From NCBI RefSeq assembly GCF_025399195.1, contig NW_026252091.1, forward strand, positions 310,001-374,000: DNA of 64,000 bases, read 5' to 3'. Positions 22,553 to 34,777 of the stretch are shown piece after piece (positions within the stretch are counted from its first letter, which is position 1; every line of letters begins with the position of its first letter). Source of the DNA: Umbelopsis ramanniana AG. Lineage: Eukaryota; Mucoromycota; Umbelopsidomycetes; Umbelopsidales; Umbelopsidaceae. The notes under the pieces were generated by a model, which saw nothing but the letters and a program-made list of their open reading frames with translations, did not search any database and was not told the origin of the DNA. The translations under genes and the position numbers were made by a program.

Positions 22553-23532
22553 ATGAGAACCGTCTTCGCTCTTGTTGCCTTCGTTGTGGCTGCTGCATCT
22601 GCACAAACCACTTCGTATTACATCACAGCTCCAATTCAAGGAACTGCCTTCAAAGCTGGCAGCAGGTGCGTACATTACCTATCTCGTCCTACCTTCTCGA
22701 AGGAATCCGTCGCTGTGATAAAACTGACATCCGCATAAACTTCACAAAATCCCACCCACAGCGCTGAAATTGGTACGAATTGATAAATGGCAGCTGCAAG
22801 CATAACTACTATGTGTAGAAAGTAATCGCTAATCCAACGGTTTTTTTATTTTTATTTTTGACGACCCTTAGATTGGATTAATGGCAGCAGCGAAAATGTC
22901 ACCCTTTCTCTCCTCAACGGACCTACCGCTCAAACACAGTCAGTTCTTTTAGTAATTGCAAAGGACGTCAACGGTGATGACGGCTCCTATACATGGACTG
23001 TAAGATCCCCTTTCCCTTAACCACTTCGCTCCTTATAGCGCGCTAAGATGCTCCCGCCAAATCAAATGATGCTAACACTGATTTGCTTGCCCTGCGTCAA
23101 AATATCCCTTAGATCCCCACAACTGTTGGTGTCTCCAGCACTTATACCGTTCAAATCCAATATGGAACCGGGTATATATTAACGCCATTAAACTGTTATT
23201 GTACCAGGTTCAAAGATATTGAATGCTTATCTTCTTTTTTATCCAATAGAAATTACTCCTATTCTGCACCCTTCAGCGTCACTGGAGGTACCACCACTCT
23301 CTCCTACTCTGCCGTTCCCACTACCTCCTCCATGCTTAGTCTCGCTTCGTCTTCTATCGCCACTGCCATTTCCACCGCTATGAGCCACGCACCCTCTTCC
23401 ATCTCAGCCTCTGCTTCGATCTCTGCTGCTGCCGCTACCAGCGCTACGCCTAGCAAGTCAAGCGGTGCTATGCAGAATGTCTCCCCAGCTTGGGCTCTTG
23501 CCATTCCTGCTGTTGCAGCGCTTTTTCTCTGA
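22553..23532 (+). CDS. Kre9/Knh1-like Ser-rich GPI protein
   Basis: Five exons, 22553-22665, 22762-22772, 22872-22999, 23113-23171 and 23250-23532, join in phase to 197 residues. A signal peptide (MRTVFALVAFVVAAASAQ) is followed by the family pattern: ITAPIQGTAFKAGS, the DWINGSSENVTLSLLNG strand pair, and an Ig-like end (YTVQIQYGTGNYSYSAPFSV). The tail is Ser/Ala-rich and closes with a GPI-type hydrophobic end (VSPAWALAIPAVAALFL). Exon 2 is a micro-exon of 11 nt, needed to keep the frame. It is divergent from the Kre9-like gene at 21195-21922. Confidence 0.7.
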
Positions 23533-23904
23533 AATAGTTTAATTCCATCCCAAATGTACCAAGTAGTTAGTCATAGCAGAGGAATTATGTTGACTGTATG
23601 TGTTTATTCGAGCATGGTCTGTGCATCGTTCAAAATACACATTATTGACTCTTTGAGTTCCACGGTAGTGGCAAGTGAATCTAACCATATAACTTCAAAT
23701 AATGAAAAGTTGGACTTATATGGGAGCTTTTTTTCGATTCCCAAAAACGTGGTTCATGTTTGTACCAACTGCTTATTGTCAAAATACGAGGTATCGGCTT
23801 GTCATCGCGTTTTTGATCTGGTTTGTGACCGTTTATGCCTGCATTTCCTTGAGCCCTCTTTTTTTTTTTAGGAATTACAATCGCGAAAGCTACTTATTCC
23901 CGTC

Positions 23905-26690
23905 ATGTCAGCTGCAGAATCAGGGTCGCCACCAGAAGCGAAGAAGATTCGCATAGAAGAGGAGGGTGGTTCAAATGATGTAGGGGCCGGGTCTGTTTCC
24001 GAATTCCCGACTGTTTCAACTGCAAATATTGCCATTCAAAAAACCGACACCAACGGAACGACCGAATGCACAGCTGTTACCGAAGTGGACGTTGGCATAT
24101 CCGAGTATATCTCTCCCAGTATACCAGGCTTTACTGGAATCATTAAAGAAAGGTAGATATGTCTGGTTCGAGTCCCTCTTGAAACATCTCTCATACTGAT
24201 ATTGGCTGTTGTTAAGGATCCACGATTTTTTGGTCAATGAAGTTGACAGAAATGGAAAGACAGTGCATTTGGAGTCAACAGAAATTCCGAAACCTCAAAA
24301 GTCGACGACAGAAGATGGTTCAGTGGAAGAAGTACGTTTAAGTGCATTTAAGTAGATCATTTACAGCCAATTTTAATGCTTGCATGTTAGCCGACCATAT
24401 CACAAGAGGAGATTCACAGTTTAGTAGAGAAAGTAGTCGGGAAAGAAACAGCCGATGCAATCCAGGCAATGCTGGAAAATCCTGCCGATAAGAAAGCTAC
24501 AGTCACCTGCCCGGTATGAATATGTCCATTTACCTTACCATTGTGCATGTGTGATTGTATTCTGACATAGTACTGTTAGCCTCAAGACGACAAACAGCAG
24601 CGCACTGAAACTCATCAACTTTTCAAAGAACACTTCAAGAACAAGCTTGTGACAACTACTCAAGATGGCAGCATTGTTGTACGATGGTGGCGACCTTCGG
24701 ATAAGAATGGTAGGTGTAGGAAGAGAAGGAAAACATGGTCAATAGTTGTCTAACGTCCATCGAAAGATAAAAGGACAATGAAAGATGAATTCGAGGCCCT
24801 CGGTGGACCATACCTTCAGTTTTCATTGTATAAAGAAAACAAAGACACCATGGAGGCAGTCAATAATATCTGCAAGACCTGTCGGTAAATACATCAGCTA
24901 CATTCTCTGGCAGTCACTCGCATAATCGTAACATTGTGATTCCTTTTAGGCTTGCACCGAAAAGCTTAAGTTATGCGGGGACCAAGGATAGACGAGCCAT
25001 CACAGTACAGAACGTCACAGCCTATCATGCACTTGCGGACAGGTTAGTAAGAGCGCAAGAAATTCTCAATCGTCAAGGCATCTACGTTGCCAACTTCAAG
25101 TATGTAAAGAATGCGCTGAAGCTCGGAGATTTGAAAGGAAATCGGTTCGGTATTGTCCTGAGGTAATTGCCATGTCATGATTTGGCTTTGGGAGGGTTTT
25201 TTTCCCCACCTACTAACGAGATACCAGAAATGTTGCCGGTGCTTCTCAGGAAATCATTGAGGAGAGTTTGAATCATTTGAAGAAAAATGGTTTCATTAAT
25301 TACTATGGTATGCAACGGTTCGGTACTGGATCTATATCAACGCATACCGTCGGTCGACATGTTCTAAAGGGAGACTGGAAAGAGGCTATCAATCTCATTC
25401 TCAAACCTCGTGCTAGTGGTAAGTTGGATCAAGTCATTTAATGGTATTTTGCCATTTGGTCTCTTAAAAATGATTCTTTGCCAGATCGATATGACTGGGC
25501 AAGGGCAAGAAAAATTTGGGAGGATACTCAAGATCCGGAGAGGGCTATTCAAGCTTTCCCTAAGAAGGCAAATCTTGAAATAGGTGTTCTGAAAAAGCTG
25601 AAACAGAACCCTACTGATTTCTCTGGTGCCTTCAGCTCCGTAAGTACAATAGAATGTTGCGTTCTGGTCGCCATCGAGCTAAGCATTTTCCACCGCAGAT
25701 TCCACGAAATATGAGACTTATGTATGTGCATGCGTATCAATCGTTTGTCTGGAATCATGCTGCCTCTGAGCGCATACGCTTGTATGGTGCCAACAACGTA
25801 GTAGTTGGAGATGTTGTCTTACTGAACGGTGACTTGAATGAAGTTGATGAGGATGAGCCAGTTAATACGATGGTAATGTCATATATTCCAAAACCGTTAG
25901 TGTACATCAGTGTGCTGACTTCTTACGAATTTGATCCAGAAACAACAAGTGAAAATAGTTACGGAGGAAGATCTGGAAAAGTACACTATTTTTGATGTAG
26001 TCCTTCCTCAACCTGGCTTCGATGTTATCTACCCACATAACGCAACCTTTGCCGTGTATAAGAAAGTGATGGGTGAGTGATCATCCACGAGTGATTCGGT
26101 AACTACATATTGGATACACTCTCCTGACATTTGCAAATAGCACAAGATGGCTTAGATCCTGAAAACATGAATACTGCAAACAAGTAAGTTTTGAGTATAA
26201 ATCGCTTTGCTAGGATAAAATGGTTCTAATGAATAAGTAAATAGAGAATATAGACTGCCCGGAACTTATAGACGCCTTTTGGGCATGCCTTCCGAAATTG
26301 AATGGTATGTAGTACGGAACACTAAATTACAGATCTTTCAGCATGGTAACTCATATTATGCTATTAAACAGGTCTTTCATTCGCTATGATGATCCCATTA
26401 TGAAGTTATGCAGAACCGATGCTGATATCCTGAACGGTGAAGCTGAGCTGGAGAGCAATGGTAAAAGTGTTTGAATTTGACGATACCAACTGATTGATCT
26501 CTTTATTGACAAGTGACATTCGTGTTTTATAGAGGGTCAGTACCTTGGGCTCAGACTATATTTATCACTAGCTGCTAGCCAGTATGCCACAATGGTATTG
26601 CGCGAAGTGATGAAACAACAAACGTCAGCTGCCTATCATTCAACACTCAAGCGTGCCCGTGACGAAGACGTTGGCCAGGAGACGAAGTAG
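23905..26690 (+). CDS. PUS7: tRNA pseudouridine synthase Pus7 (TruD family)
   Basis: Fourteen exons: 23905-24152, 24217-24331, 24391-24513, 24580-24709, 24767-24884, 24950-25162, 25228-25418, 25485-25639, 25699-25872, 25940-26072, 26141-26183, 26245-26304, 26372-26460 and 26533-26690. The sum is 1950 nt (649 residues). The TruD catalytic motif [14 protein letters not shown] places the catalytic Asp near residue 258. Other marks are [39 protein letters not shown] and [15 protein letters not shown]. The enzyme isomerises uridine to pseudouridine in tRNA, U2 snRNA and mRNA in the nucleus. The N-terminal ~75 residues are acidic and disordered. Stop is TAG. Confidence 0.93.
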
Positions 26691-27505
26691 AAATAACATG
26701 AGAAAATTCGAATAAGGACTGTGTACATTAAATATTTCCGGATGATCCAAAGCCAGTGTGATTGAATGGTGTAAAGTTTATCAGATAAAATGTTCAAGGT
26801 TCCCGAGTTCTGCCCCTTATGCAAATATAGTGTAATAGCTTGATAAATAACAATGGTCATTATTGGTATTTTCAGCCATCGGCAAATCGGTTACTGTTTC
26901 ATACCATTCTTTTGGAGTTCAAGAAAGACCATAACAGTTACGATTATGCAAGGGATATTTTTTTACCCACACGCAGAGTGCAATATGTGGACAAAATCCC
27001 GCAGCGTTGAAACACACAAAATTAGGTTTGACATCAAAATTACGCGTAAGCACACATCAGCACAAAGAGGAGGCTATGATTCAGCCCTCGTATCATAAAT
27101 CCAACAGATAGAAACGAATGGTGCAACTTTGTGAGTCCCATGTAAGTATGCTGCTCATACTATTGGACAACCTATCATACTTCGGCTCACCGCCTTTTTT
27201 GTTATCGACTCAACTAACGGGGTTTAGGAAATTAAAATAAAAGAATGGTCAATTGTTTTATTAGAGTGATCCGCAATCCTGGGTGCCAAGGTTGAAAATT
27301 GGGTTCCAGACAGATGAGCAAAAGGTTCTTTCTTTGATCTGAATCAACAACGAAGTTATTACGAAGGCTGTCGTAATTCTAGTCTGCTGCGACTCTTGGC
27401 TTGTAAAATATCGGCGTCGCTATTACCGCCTCTTTGACTATTAAAGCCTCGCAGAGTGAAGCATCAGTATTTCTCTCCAATACCGCTTGCCTCAACTTTT
27501 TAGTC
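26691..27505. other. Intergenic, mostly no gene recognised
   Basis: This follows PUS7 and precedes the ferric reductase. The antisense frame from about 27580 to 27379 reads as plausible protein (see findings), but no complete gene model was found. An ATAAA-rich 3' end for PUS7 is present near 26780-26850. Confidence 0.35.
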
Positions 27506-29452
27506 ATGTTATATGAACTCGAATTTAATCCAACTAAGCACAGGTCCATTGTTGTAAGACTACTACCACCTGTTGCCTGTGTATGAAAATGTGATCTAAA
27601 CAATTAACGTCCCTTTCTAGACCGGATGCTCTTACATTCTCACCGTCATCACCTTATTTCTAATATACTCAGGTCTTCGGCAGTATCAACTGTGGTATAG
27701 ACGTTCAAAGCAAAAAGCCCATGCCGTAGGAAAATTCAATTCACCCATTTTGTCCCGTACATACCGGTGGGGCCGTTGGCTCAACCATTCTGTTCGAATC
27801 CCTCTCCTGTCGCCCAACATTGATGCTAAAAGCCTGTTGTACATCCTACTGCTCATAGTATTTAATGCTGTTTTCATTCTGGAAATCCCCATTCCCGTCT
27901 ACACACAGCAGAGACTCCCTTTTGTCAACTTTTACTACGCAGGCTTACGCTGTGCCATTCTTGGGGTGGCTAACATCAGTTTGGCGATAACCTTGGCCAC
28001 ACGGAACTCCATCATCAAACTAATTTCGACAAAATCATTTGATGAGGTGATGCCACTCCATCGCTGGCATGCTACTATGGGTCTGACAGAGATCGCAATT
28101 CACGTTTCGACACAACTGTAAGATAACACGTTTGTTTCATCAAGTGCAATTTGAAATTTTACCCTAACATGTCTGGAATAGTTACGGCCACTTCCCATTA
28201 TTTCAGACAGGCACATTCTTCATTGCTGAGAATGGAGACTTGATCTCAGGGTTCATGGCAACCATTGGTCTTCTATGTATCTTCCTTGGATCAAGAGACT
28301 ATATCCGCCGAAGATACTTTGAGGTCTTCTATATTTCACATGTGTTCGGCATCTTGCTATTCATTGGCGCTGGGTTCACTCATCAATATGCTGTCATTAT
28401 CTTCGTCGCTCCATCTGTTTTCCTTTACTTCAGCGATAGGATCATCCGCGCCGTGCGAACTTGGACGTCTCCTACAAAAATTATTGACGTTTCAGCATTC
28501 AGTCAAAAAGATATTACGCAAATTGTATTTGCAAAGGATGGTCTCTATACTAAAGCGCATCCCGGCCAGTTTGTGTTCGTTTCTCTCAATGATGGAACTA
28601 GACTCAGTCGGTTTGTGAACTTCTTTAATTGGCACCCGTTTACTCTCTCGGAAGTATTCTATCGTAATGTTAGCGAAGTACTCGACCACGACAAGGAAAC
28701 AGCGACTACAACCTCACACCATTACAACGACATTGACTCTGAAATTGGAAAACGTACATCCGTAGTAAAAAAAGAAGATGGTCCTCTGAAAGCGTCTGTT
28801 CACATCAAGAGTCTGGGAAACATGACCCGTAGGTTACATTGTCAAGCCAGCAATGAGCCCCAGCGTCTTAAAATGAGAATAGATGGTCCGTATGGGTCGA
28901 CAGCAACAGCTTTGGAAATGAATCAGGTCGTGACTTTCTTCGAAGCCGGCATCGGTATTACACCTTCGCTTACTATGTTCCGCGACTTGGTTGAAAAATG
29001 CGCTCATGATCCTTTAATGGTTCACACGACACACATCTATTTCATTTGGGTTACAGCTAGCATAGGTGAGGAAACAAAGTTTGGCTTCTATTTTCTTTTG
29101 GACACCCTTACTAACATATTTTTGACCTATGTCAGAAATCGCGCAAATTTTCATTCCCCAATTATTACAGTCCGTTCATATTGCCAATGGTGCAGTTAAT
29201 CCTCCCAAAATTACCTTCCAATTATACCTGACGACACGTTTGCCCATGGGGATCTATGAAAATCCTTTGCCTCACTGTGATGTGATCCAGGGCCGGCCGA
29301 ATTCACTAGACATTGTGTCTAGAATTGATGACGACCACCTGAATTCAAGTATAGCAGCTCAAGTATGCGGACCTGCAGATTTCATGCGTGAGGTGAACAA
29401 CTCCTGTAATGCTAGAGGATGGAGAGTTCGTCAAGAGACTTTTGAATTTTAG
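27506..29452 (+). CDS. Ferric reductase / NADPH oxidase-type transmembrane protein
   Basis: Exons 27506-27553 (tentative), 27621-28117, 28182-29065 and 29136-29452 give 581 residues. The membrane half has the ferric reductase core with heme-ligand histidines in MPLHRWHATMGLTEIAIHVS and FYISHVFGILLFIGAGFTHQ. The cytosolic half has the FAD motif HPFTLSEV, a nucleotide-binding MRIDGPYGS, FEAGIGITPSL, and a C-terminal AAQVCGPADFM, all family hallmarks. It moves electrons from NADPH through FAD and heme to extracellular Fe3+ or Cu2+. The first exon is inferred from phase and splice sites, because exon 2 has no early ATG. Usual members are 600-700 residues, so an N-terminal segment may be missing. 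Confidence 0.82.
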
Positions 29453-30514
29453 AATTTACCTAGTTATTGATTTTCATCATCTGTACAAAAACAAAAATGA
29501 AAGAAAGTGGATGTTTCCTAGTCAACAATATGCTTAAATGCATTAATCTAATCCATCACATCCCTCACCTCTTGCATGGTTATGGAACTCTATTTGTTTG
29601 AGGCGGTTTGTTCAAAATCAGCTCATACAAATACGATGGTGAGCCAATTGGTGTTGATGTTTGTTTAACTAAAATAAAGTAACCATTTTATGAAAAGGCG
29701 ATGGATAAAAAACTTTTTTCACGATGGAGAATGTCCATTTGCATTTGATAGATCTGCTAATATGAATATGGTTGGGAAGTCCACCATTGATTAGCACTAT
29801 GTCGCATTGTGTATCTAGGGATCGCACACCTTGAAAAGGAGATTCAGGGCAAAGTTACAAAAAGGCAAATGAGATAAAGCATTGGGGTAAATGCATTGAT
29901 GCCATAGCAGCTAATACCCTAGTTTCGTTGGGTTCTTTTGAATCTTTGGAATAGAAAACTTGAATGAAATTGATCACTAATTTTTTGCTAGTGACGACAA
30001 TTGAAAGGGCTCAAGGTATCGTACAACGGTATCACTCTTCAAACAAATTATCCTCTTGTCGTGAAGGTAGCGTAAACTCATGCATAATAGTTTGTTACTC
30101 AACTTTGAAAAGGGTCGTTTTGTAGTGCAAATGCATTTCAACAATAAAGAGACAAGTTGAGCTTCTTTTATAATTGTCAATTATACATAACTTGCGATGA
30201 TACCGTCATAATGTGAAAGTGTATCGAAAAAACCGTAGTTGTATTCAGATATCCAGAGATCAAGATTATGGATGCATCGATCATAGCATCTTTATCATAA
30301 CAGTGTTTGTGATACTCTTTTATCAGGATTGTTTGGTTTTGAGACCGCGCTACCAACAACTGTGATCAGAACTTTTTTTAACGCACGATCATTGATAAAT
30401 CGCCTTACAACGTCCCATACGCTATTCATATCAATAGGCGAAATAAAGAAAACTGGTATGATGATTTTTCGTTTAAAGCGAACAGTATACAATACATGAA
30501 TAAAAATAAGGAGT
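29453..30514. other. Intergenic, about 1 kb, no gene recognised
   Basis: AT-rich sequence between convergent 3' ends (ferric reductase on plus, aspartic protease on minus). Short frames have no motif. No tRNA or repeat was found. Confidence 0.45.
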
Positions 30515-31777
30515 CTATACAAGGTTATTCACATCGAAACTAAACTGTGGGTCATCTCTGTTCACAGCTTGAGCAAGGCCAACTTGCTTGTTTGTGAAAT
30601 CAAAATTCAGGTACCAGCTTCGTAGGAAAGCATCGCCAAAAATGTAAAGTGAGTTCTGGTCTTGAGCAGAGATTCCAAGTAGACACTCATTATTAATTCC
30701 GTCTGTTTCAGGAATAATCATATCCTTGACGGCAGCTTGCAATATTACAGGGGGGCTATTGCCTGCACCAGGGAAAGTGACCTCAACAACTTCAGTAGAA
30801 TTAAGCAGCGCACATTCAACTTGGAAGGTTGAGTTGGTGATTGGCTGATAGTCAGTGCCTGCAATGTTATGAAGGATCCCTTCCACCATGGACCTTGGGA
30901 GGTAAGCAAAACTAGAACCACTATCGAGAGCAACTAGCGCAGGACCACTGGGGAACCCATAAGTTGTATTGGCACTCTGCAACTTCAATGAATCTACATA
31001 AACAGTCCAGTGTACGTAGGAAGTAGTGCCATGGAAGTTTTCTTGTTGAGCCGGGATATACTGGAGATCTCCAGTAAACTGCGAGGAATCAATGCCTCCG
31101 AAAGTGACAGTACCAGCGTACCCTTGTGAGTAGAGACCGCCAAGGTGCAAACCAAAGGATAAAGTAGGGATTTGACCGGTTGAGTAGAGGTTATAGATGA
31201 AAGGAGGATAGGTATAGTTGTGTAAAGCTCCATAGACACCAGTATCCCAAGCCATGCCCAGAATACCATCCATGTACGGCGTAGATCTTGCTTGTTTAGT
31301 AGTATTACCGGCGTCATAAACAAGGGCTAGTGTCTGATCATTGACGGCGAAGTCGCCAATTCTAACTACATCAGTGACATAAGTGCCGTTATCGGACCCA
31401 CTACCGTATACGATGTCGAAAGGTTCCGACGTGTTTTTGAAAGTAGACGATTGTGAAGCATCGAAAGTTTTTCCGAGACATCCAGTTTCTTTGGTACAGG
31501 AACTGGAGGGTATCCATAAATCAGCAGAGCCGGTGTCGATAAGGACGGTAAAAGTTTGAGATGGAGTACCAACATTAACATCAATGATATACCCTAAAGG
31601 TGCAAAATTCCATAAAGGATGCGATGCTGCTCCCCTCTTGGTAAGTGAGGGGCTGAGCCCTCGTTTTAGTGGAACGGAAATTGGTCTGGGCTGACGTGTC
31701 GGTGCGGCATCCACGGCAAGCAATAACAGGTTGATGACAGCAGTGAATGTGAGTAAAGAAGAGCGCATATGATACAC
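30515..31777 (-). CDS. Secreted aspartic protease (A1 pepsin family)
   Basis: Intronless, 420 residues. A signal peptide (MRSSLLTFTAVINLLLLAVD from the second ATG, 31768) and a short propeptide with two KR sites precede the mature enzyme. Catalytic Asp sites are VLIDTGSADLW (Asp ~81) and ALVALDSGSSFAYLP. The second site is D-S-G, as in many fungal yapsin/candidapepsin-like enzymes. A Tyr flap region (VYGSGSDNGTY) is present. Several N-glycosylation sequons suggest secretion. It has no GPI tail. The protease at 32298-33560 is a close paralog with the same layout. Either of two nearby ATGs could start. Confidence 0.88.
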   Translation of the reverse strand: MYHMRSSLLTFTAVINLLLLAVDAAPTRQPRPISVPLKRGLSPSLTKRGAASHPLWNFAPLGYIIDVNVGTPSQTFTVLIDTGSADLWIPSSSCTKETGCLGKTFDASQSSTFKNTSEPFDIVYGSGSDNGTYVTDVVRIGDFAVNDQTLALVYDAGNTTKQARSTPYMDGILGMAWDTGVYGALHNYTYPPFIYNLYSTGQIPTLSFGLHLGGLYSQGYAGTVTFGGIDSSQFTGDLQYIPAQQENFHGTTSYVHWTVYVDSLKLQSANTTYGFPSGPALVALDSGSSFAYLPRSMVEGILHNIAGTDYQPITNSTFQVECALLNSTEVVEVTFPGAGNSPPVILQAAVKDMIIPETDGINNECLLGISAQDQNSLYIFGDAFLRSWYLNFDFTNKQVGLAQAVNRDDPQFSFDVNNLV

Positions 31778-32297
31778 GGCTAGTGATAAAGAGAGCCTAG
31801 GGATCAGTGAAGATAAATAGGATGCCCCACCTTTTATACTGCACTTAACCCAAGCCTCAACGCGGAGCTTCAGCCTCGGTCTGCTGTTGTGTGATGGTAA
31901 GCAACCTAAAAATCAAGCAGGCAATTCTAAAAAAAAAAAAAAAAATGGTTGGTACAGCCACACCAACAACCTTGCATCCTTTTAAGATATCGACGCTCAT
32001 ATCGACATAGAATCAAACAACGGTAAACTGCGATTGCTCAGAGATACACTGTGTTTAAAGTATGAGCTATTGTTTCAAATAGTCCCTGGCTTCCTAAAAC
32101 GTAAGCAATTTGTGGTCGAGAGATGGCATATGATCCTTGCACCAGAAAACTTAATAAGCCCCCCTTTTCCCCAGAATACGGTTAGATTTTGGCGGCTCCT
32201 ACACACTCCAAACTTGTTATTAAAAATGTAAGCTTATTCATAATTTGAGGATTTTTAATGAAGGGTAGTAATGTAACATGTCAAACAAAGGGTTCAT
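31778..32297. other. Promoter of protease 1 and 3' region of protease 2
   Basis: A poly-A run at about 31930-31945 and a TTTTATACT element near 31835 occur here. No coding signature was found. The region separates the two tandem protease genes. Confidence 0.4.
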
Positions 32298-33560
32298 CTA
32301 TTGAAAATCAGAGATATTATAATAATATTGGGTATCGTTACTATTGAGAGCCTGGGCGAGGCCAACTTGCTTGTTCGTAAAATCGTAGTAGGCGTACCAA
32401 CTGCGCAAAAAGACATCGCCAAGAATATACGGTGGACCGCCTACGGCCGCTAGACCAAGCTCACATGTATAATTCACTCCATCAGTGTAGCCGATTATCA
32501 GATCCTTGACAGGTGTCTGCAGTGTGACAGCCGCGTATCCTTCAACACTAGGAAAAACAACATTGATCATTTCAGTGGAGTTTAAAAGGTCGCATGAAAC
32601 GATGTAAGATGTGTTGTCAGGCGACAAAAAGTTATCGCCTGCAATATCCTAGACAATGCCTTTAACAATAGATTCTGGAAGGAGACCAAGAGAAGTACCG
32701 CTATCGAGAAGTACTAGTGCAGATCCATCTTCGAATTCATGTGTTGTGTTAGATTGCTGAAGCTTGAAGGACTGCCCGTATACAGTCCAATGTACAAAGC
32801 TAGTAATATTATGATAGGTTTCAGGTTGAGCCGGCAAGTATTGAAGATTTCCAGTAAACTGTGTGGTATTGTAGCCTCCGAAAGTGACAGTGCCGGCATA
32901 AGCCTTAGAGTACACGTTGCCGAGGTGCATGCCAAACGACATGGTGGGTATCTGACCAGTCGAATAGAGCCCATAAATGAACGGAGGGTATATAAAATTG
33001 TGCCTAGCCCCATAGACACCTGTATCCCAAGACATCCCAAGGATACCATCAACGTACGGTGTAGATTTTGCAGGCTGAATAGTATTGAATGCACTGTATA
33101 CAAGTGCCAGTGTCTGATCACCGACCGTAAAGTTTCCAATACTCACAACATCCGTGACATATGATCCATTGTCGTAGCCAGAGCCGTATTGGATATTAAA
33201 AGGTATCGTCAAGTTGACAAGTGTGGGCGATTTCGTATGATCAAATGTCTTGCCCATACATCCATTTGCTGTAGTACAAGACGCTGATGGTACCCATAGA
33301 TCAGCGGAGCCTGTGTCAAAGACAACGGTGATGGTTTGTGCTGGGGTTCCGATATTGACGTCAATAAGATATGTTAGCGGTGCTTCATTCCACAGCGAAT
33401 GTGAGGCTACTCCTCGCTTGACGAGAGATGAGGTAGAACTACGCTTTAAAGGAACGGAAAATGATCTAGGTGCTGGCAAAGCTTGTATGCCGAATAATAA
33501 AAAACCACCGATACCAGAAAAATAAAGTAAAGGCGAGCGCATTTGGGATTCGAAAGACAA
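32298..33560 (-). pseudogene. Secreted aspartic protease interrupted by one in-frame TAG
   Basis: The frame is intact from 33560 to 32298 except for a TAG at 32651-32649 (codon 304). Both halves match the neighbouring protease at 30515-31777. The first half has a signal peptide, KR propeptide site, VVFDTGSADLW and VLLDSGTSLGLLP. The second half carries NYTCELGLAAV, ILGDVFLRSWYAYYDFTNKQ and ends at TAA. The paralog reads GILHNIAGTD where this one reads GIV-stop-DIAGD, so one codon differs and no base is lost or gained. Translation stopping there would remove the last 116 residues, including conserved C-terminal strands. It is a recent pseudogene or relies on readthrough. The likely start is 33542 (MRSPLL). 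Confidence 0.8.
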
Positions 33561-34777
33561 GGCTTATCTTGTTCGGATATTCGAAAGATAGACGCCAAGA
33601 TTTATACGAAACCCTAGCCTCGCAGATTCTCAGTAGAACCATTTCTCTTCTGCAGAAAAAATCAGCCTCAATACCATGGCTAATGACAAATCGGTCACTT
33701 CATGGAGACAAATACTTGCCAAACAAAAGCATTAGAAAAAAAACAACAAACAGCACCATAAGGCAATGTTTCATAATGTAACAGGGACGAATCTGCAAGT
33801 CATATTCGACACTGCGTCTGTTTTTTATTTTAAGCAGAGGTTGCGATATTCTCTCCAAGTCAATTGAACCAAAAGTTATGATTGCTATTTAGTTAGCTCG
33901 AGGCTGGTAGGGTGGCGGCGTATATAATAGTTTGCCTCATCCAAACAATGACCTTTTAATAGCTGTGTACCTGGTGTCAGCACATTTTCAGCTACCTGGT
34001 CAGATATATTCATTAAGAAGTTCTAAGAGCATCTATCAACTAATGAGTCCCGTGAAAAGAGTAGATTTCATCCGAACCAAAAGCAAGCGGCATGCCAATT
34101 TCATTCAATCATCCAAAAGGTGCATACACGACGGTGGTTCGAGTTGAGGTACTCTTTCAACATGAACTTACAGTATGGAAGGGAGAAACGTATGGTCAGA
34201 ATTTCTTCTTTCAGCAGCCTAGCTTCACGGACACGAATACGGCCAAGACATACGTGGGGTTTTCTGTAACCTTCCGTAGCCATTGATAAATTTGAAACTA
34301 TTTGTCAGGGCTTGCGTTTCCTGGAGTGCAGAAATGTGAAGGAACCTTTGTTTCGAAATTGCAAGGAGAGGCTGAATCCTAGTTTCAGTGAAAGCGAGAT
34401 GTGGGTTTGGGTGCTGATGTTTGGCCAGAGTTGGACAACAAAACAATCCCGCCAAACCTGCGAGATCAGGTAAAGTTGAAGACATTCGATTCAAAAGTGA
34501 TATGCAGCTCAAACAACTTCTCAATAGTGACGGTAGCCCAATGTAATGGTCCTCAGTAAGAACTATTCTCGCCAACAAACGCAAATAGTATTTCCATGTT
34601 TTTGAAATTTGTTTTCATGGCTCAAGTTCAGCACCACAGTCAATACCGTATGTTGTCACCGATGGCTCTCTAGTTTTATAACGTTAGGTTCTCTCAACTA
34701 TGGTGGTTTACAGCAGTGGGATTTTCTTATTTCAATTTTCAATTTACAAATTATCATAATTACTTTAAGCAAGCAAG
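33561..34777. other. Intergenic, about 1.2 kb, no gene recognised
   Basis: Between the protease 2 promoter and the 3' end of the E2 enzyme gene. Several frames reach 60-120 codons (for example 34225-34584 minus), but they lack motifs and are not supported by splicing. A TATATAATAG occurs near 33920. No tRNA seen. Confidence 0.4.

Noticed and set aside
24153-24216. GGTTCGAGTCC, which resembles a tRNA B box
   Set aside because: It lies in the first intron of PUS7, has no A box, no acceptor stem and no cloverleaf around it.
32714-33164. Two 141-codon frames (one on each strand) overlapping the interrupted aspartic protease
   Set aside because: Both are shadow frames of the strongly conserved protease coding sequence and have no motifs of their own.
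32298-33560. Reassigned UAG codon as the reason for the in-frame stop
   Set aside because: Several well-supported genes in this window (PUS7, velvet factor, ferric reductase, UBC7-type E2) end at UAG at the family-expected position, so UAG works as a stop.
34225-34584. 119-codon minus-strand frame in the gap between protease 2 and UBC7
   Set aside because: The composition is unlike the neighbouring genes, it has no motif and no splice extension; it is likely chance.
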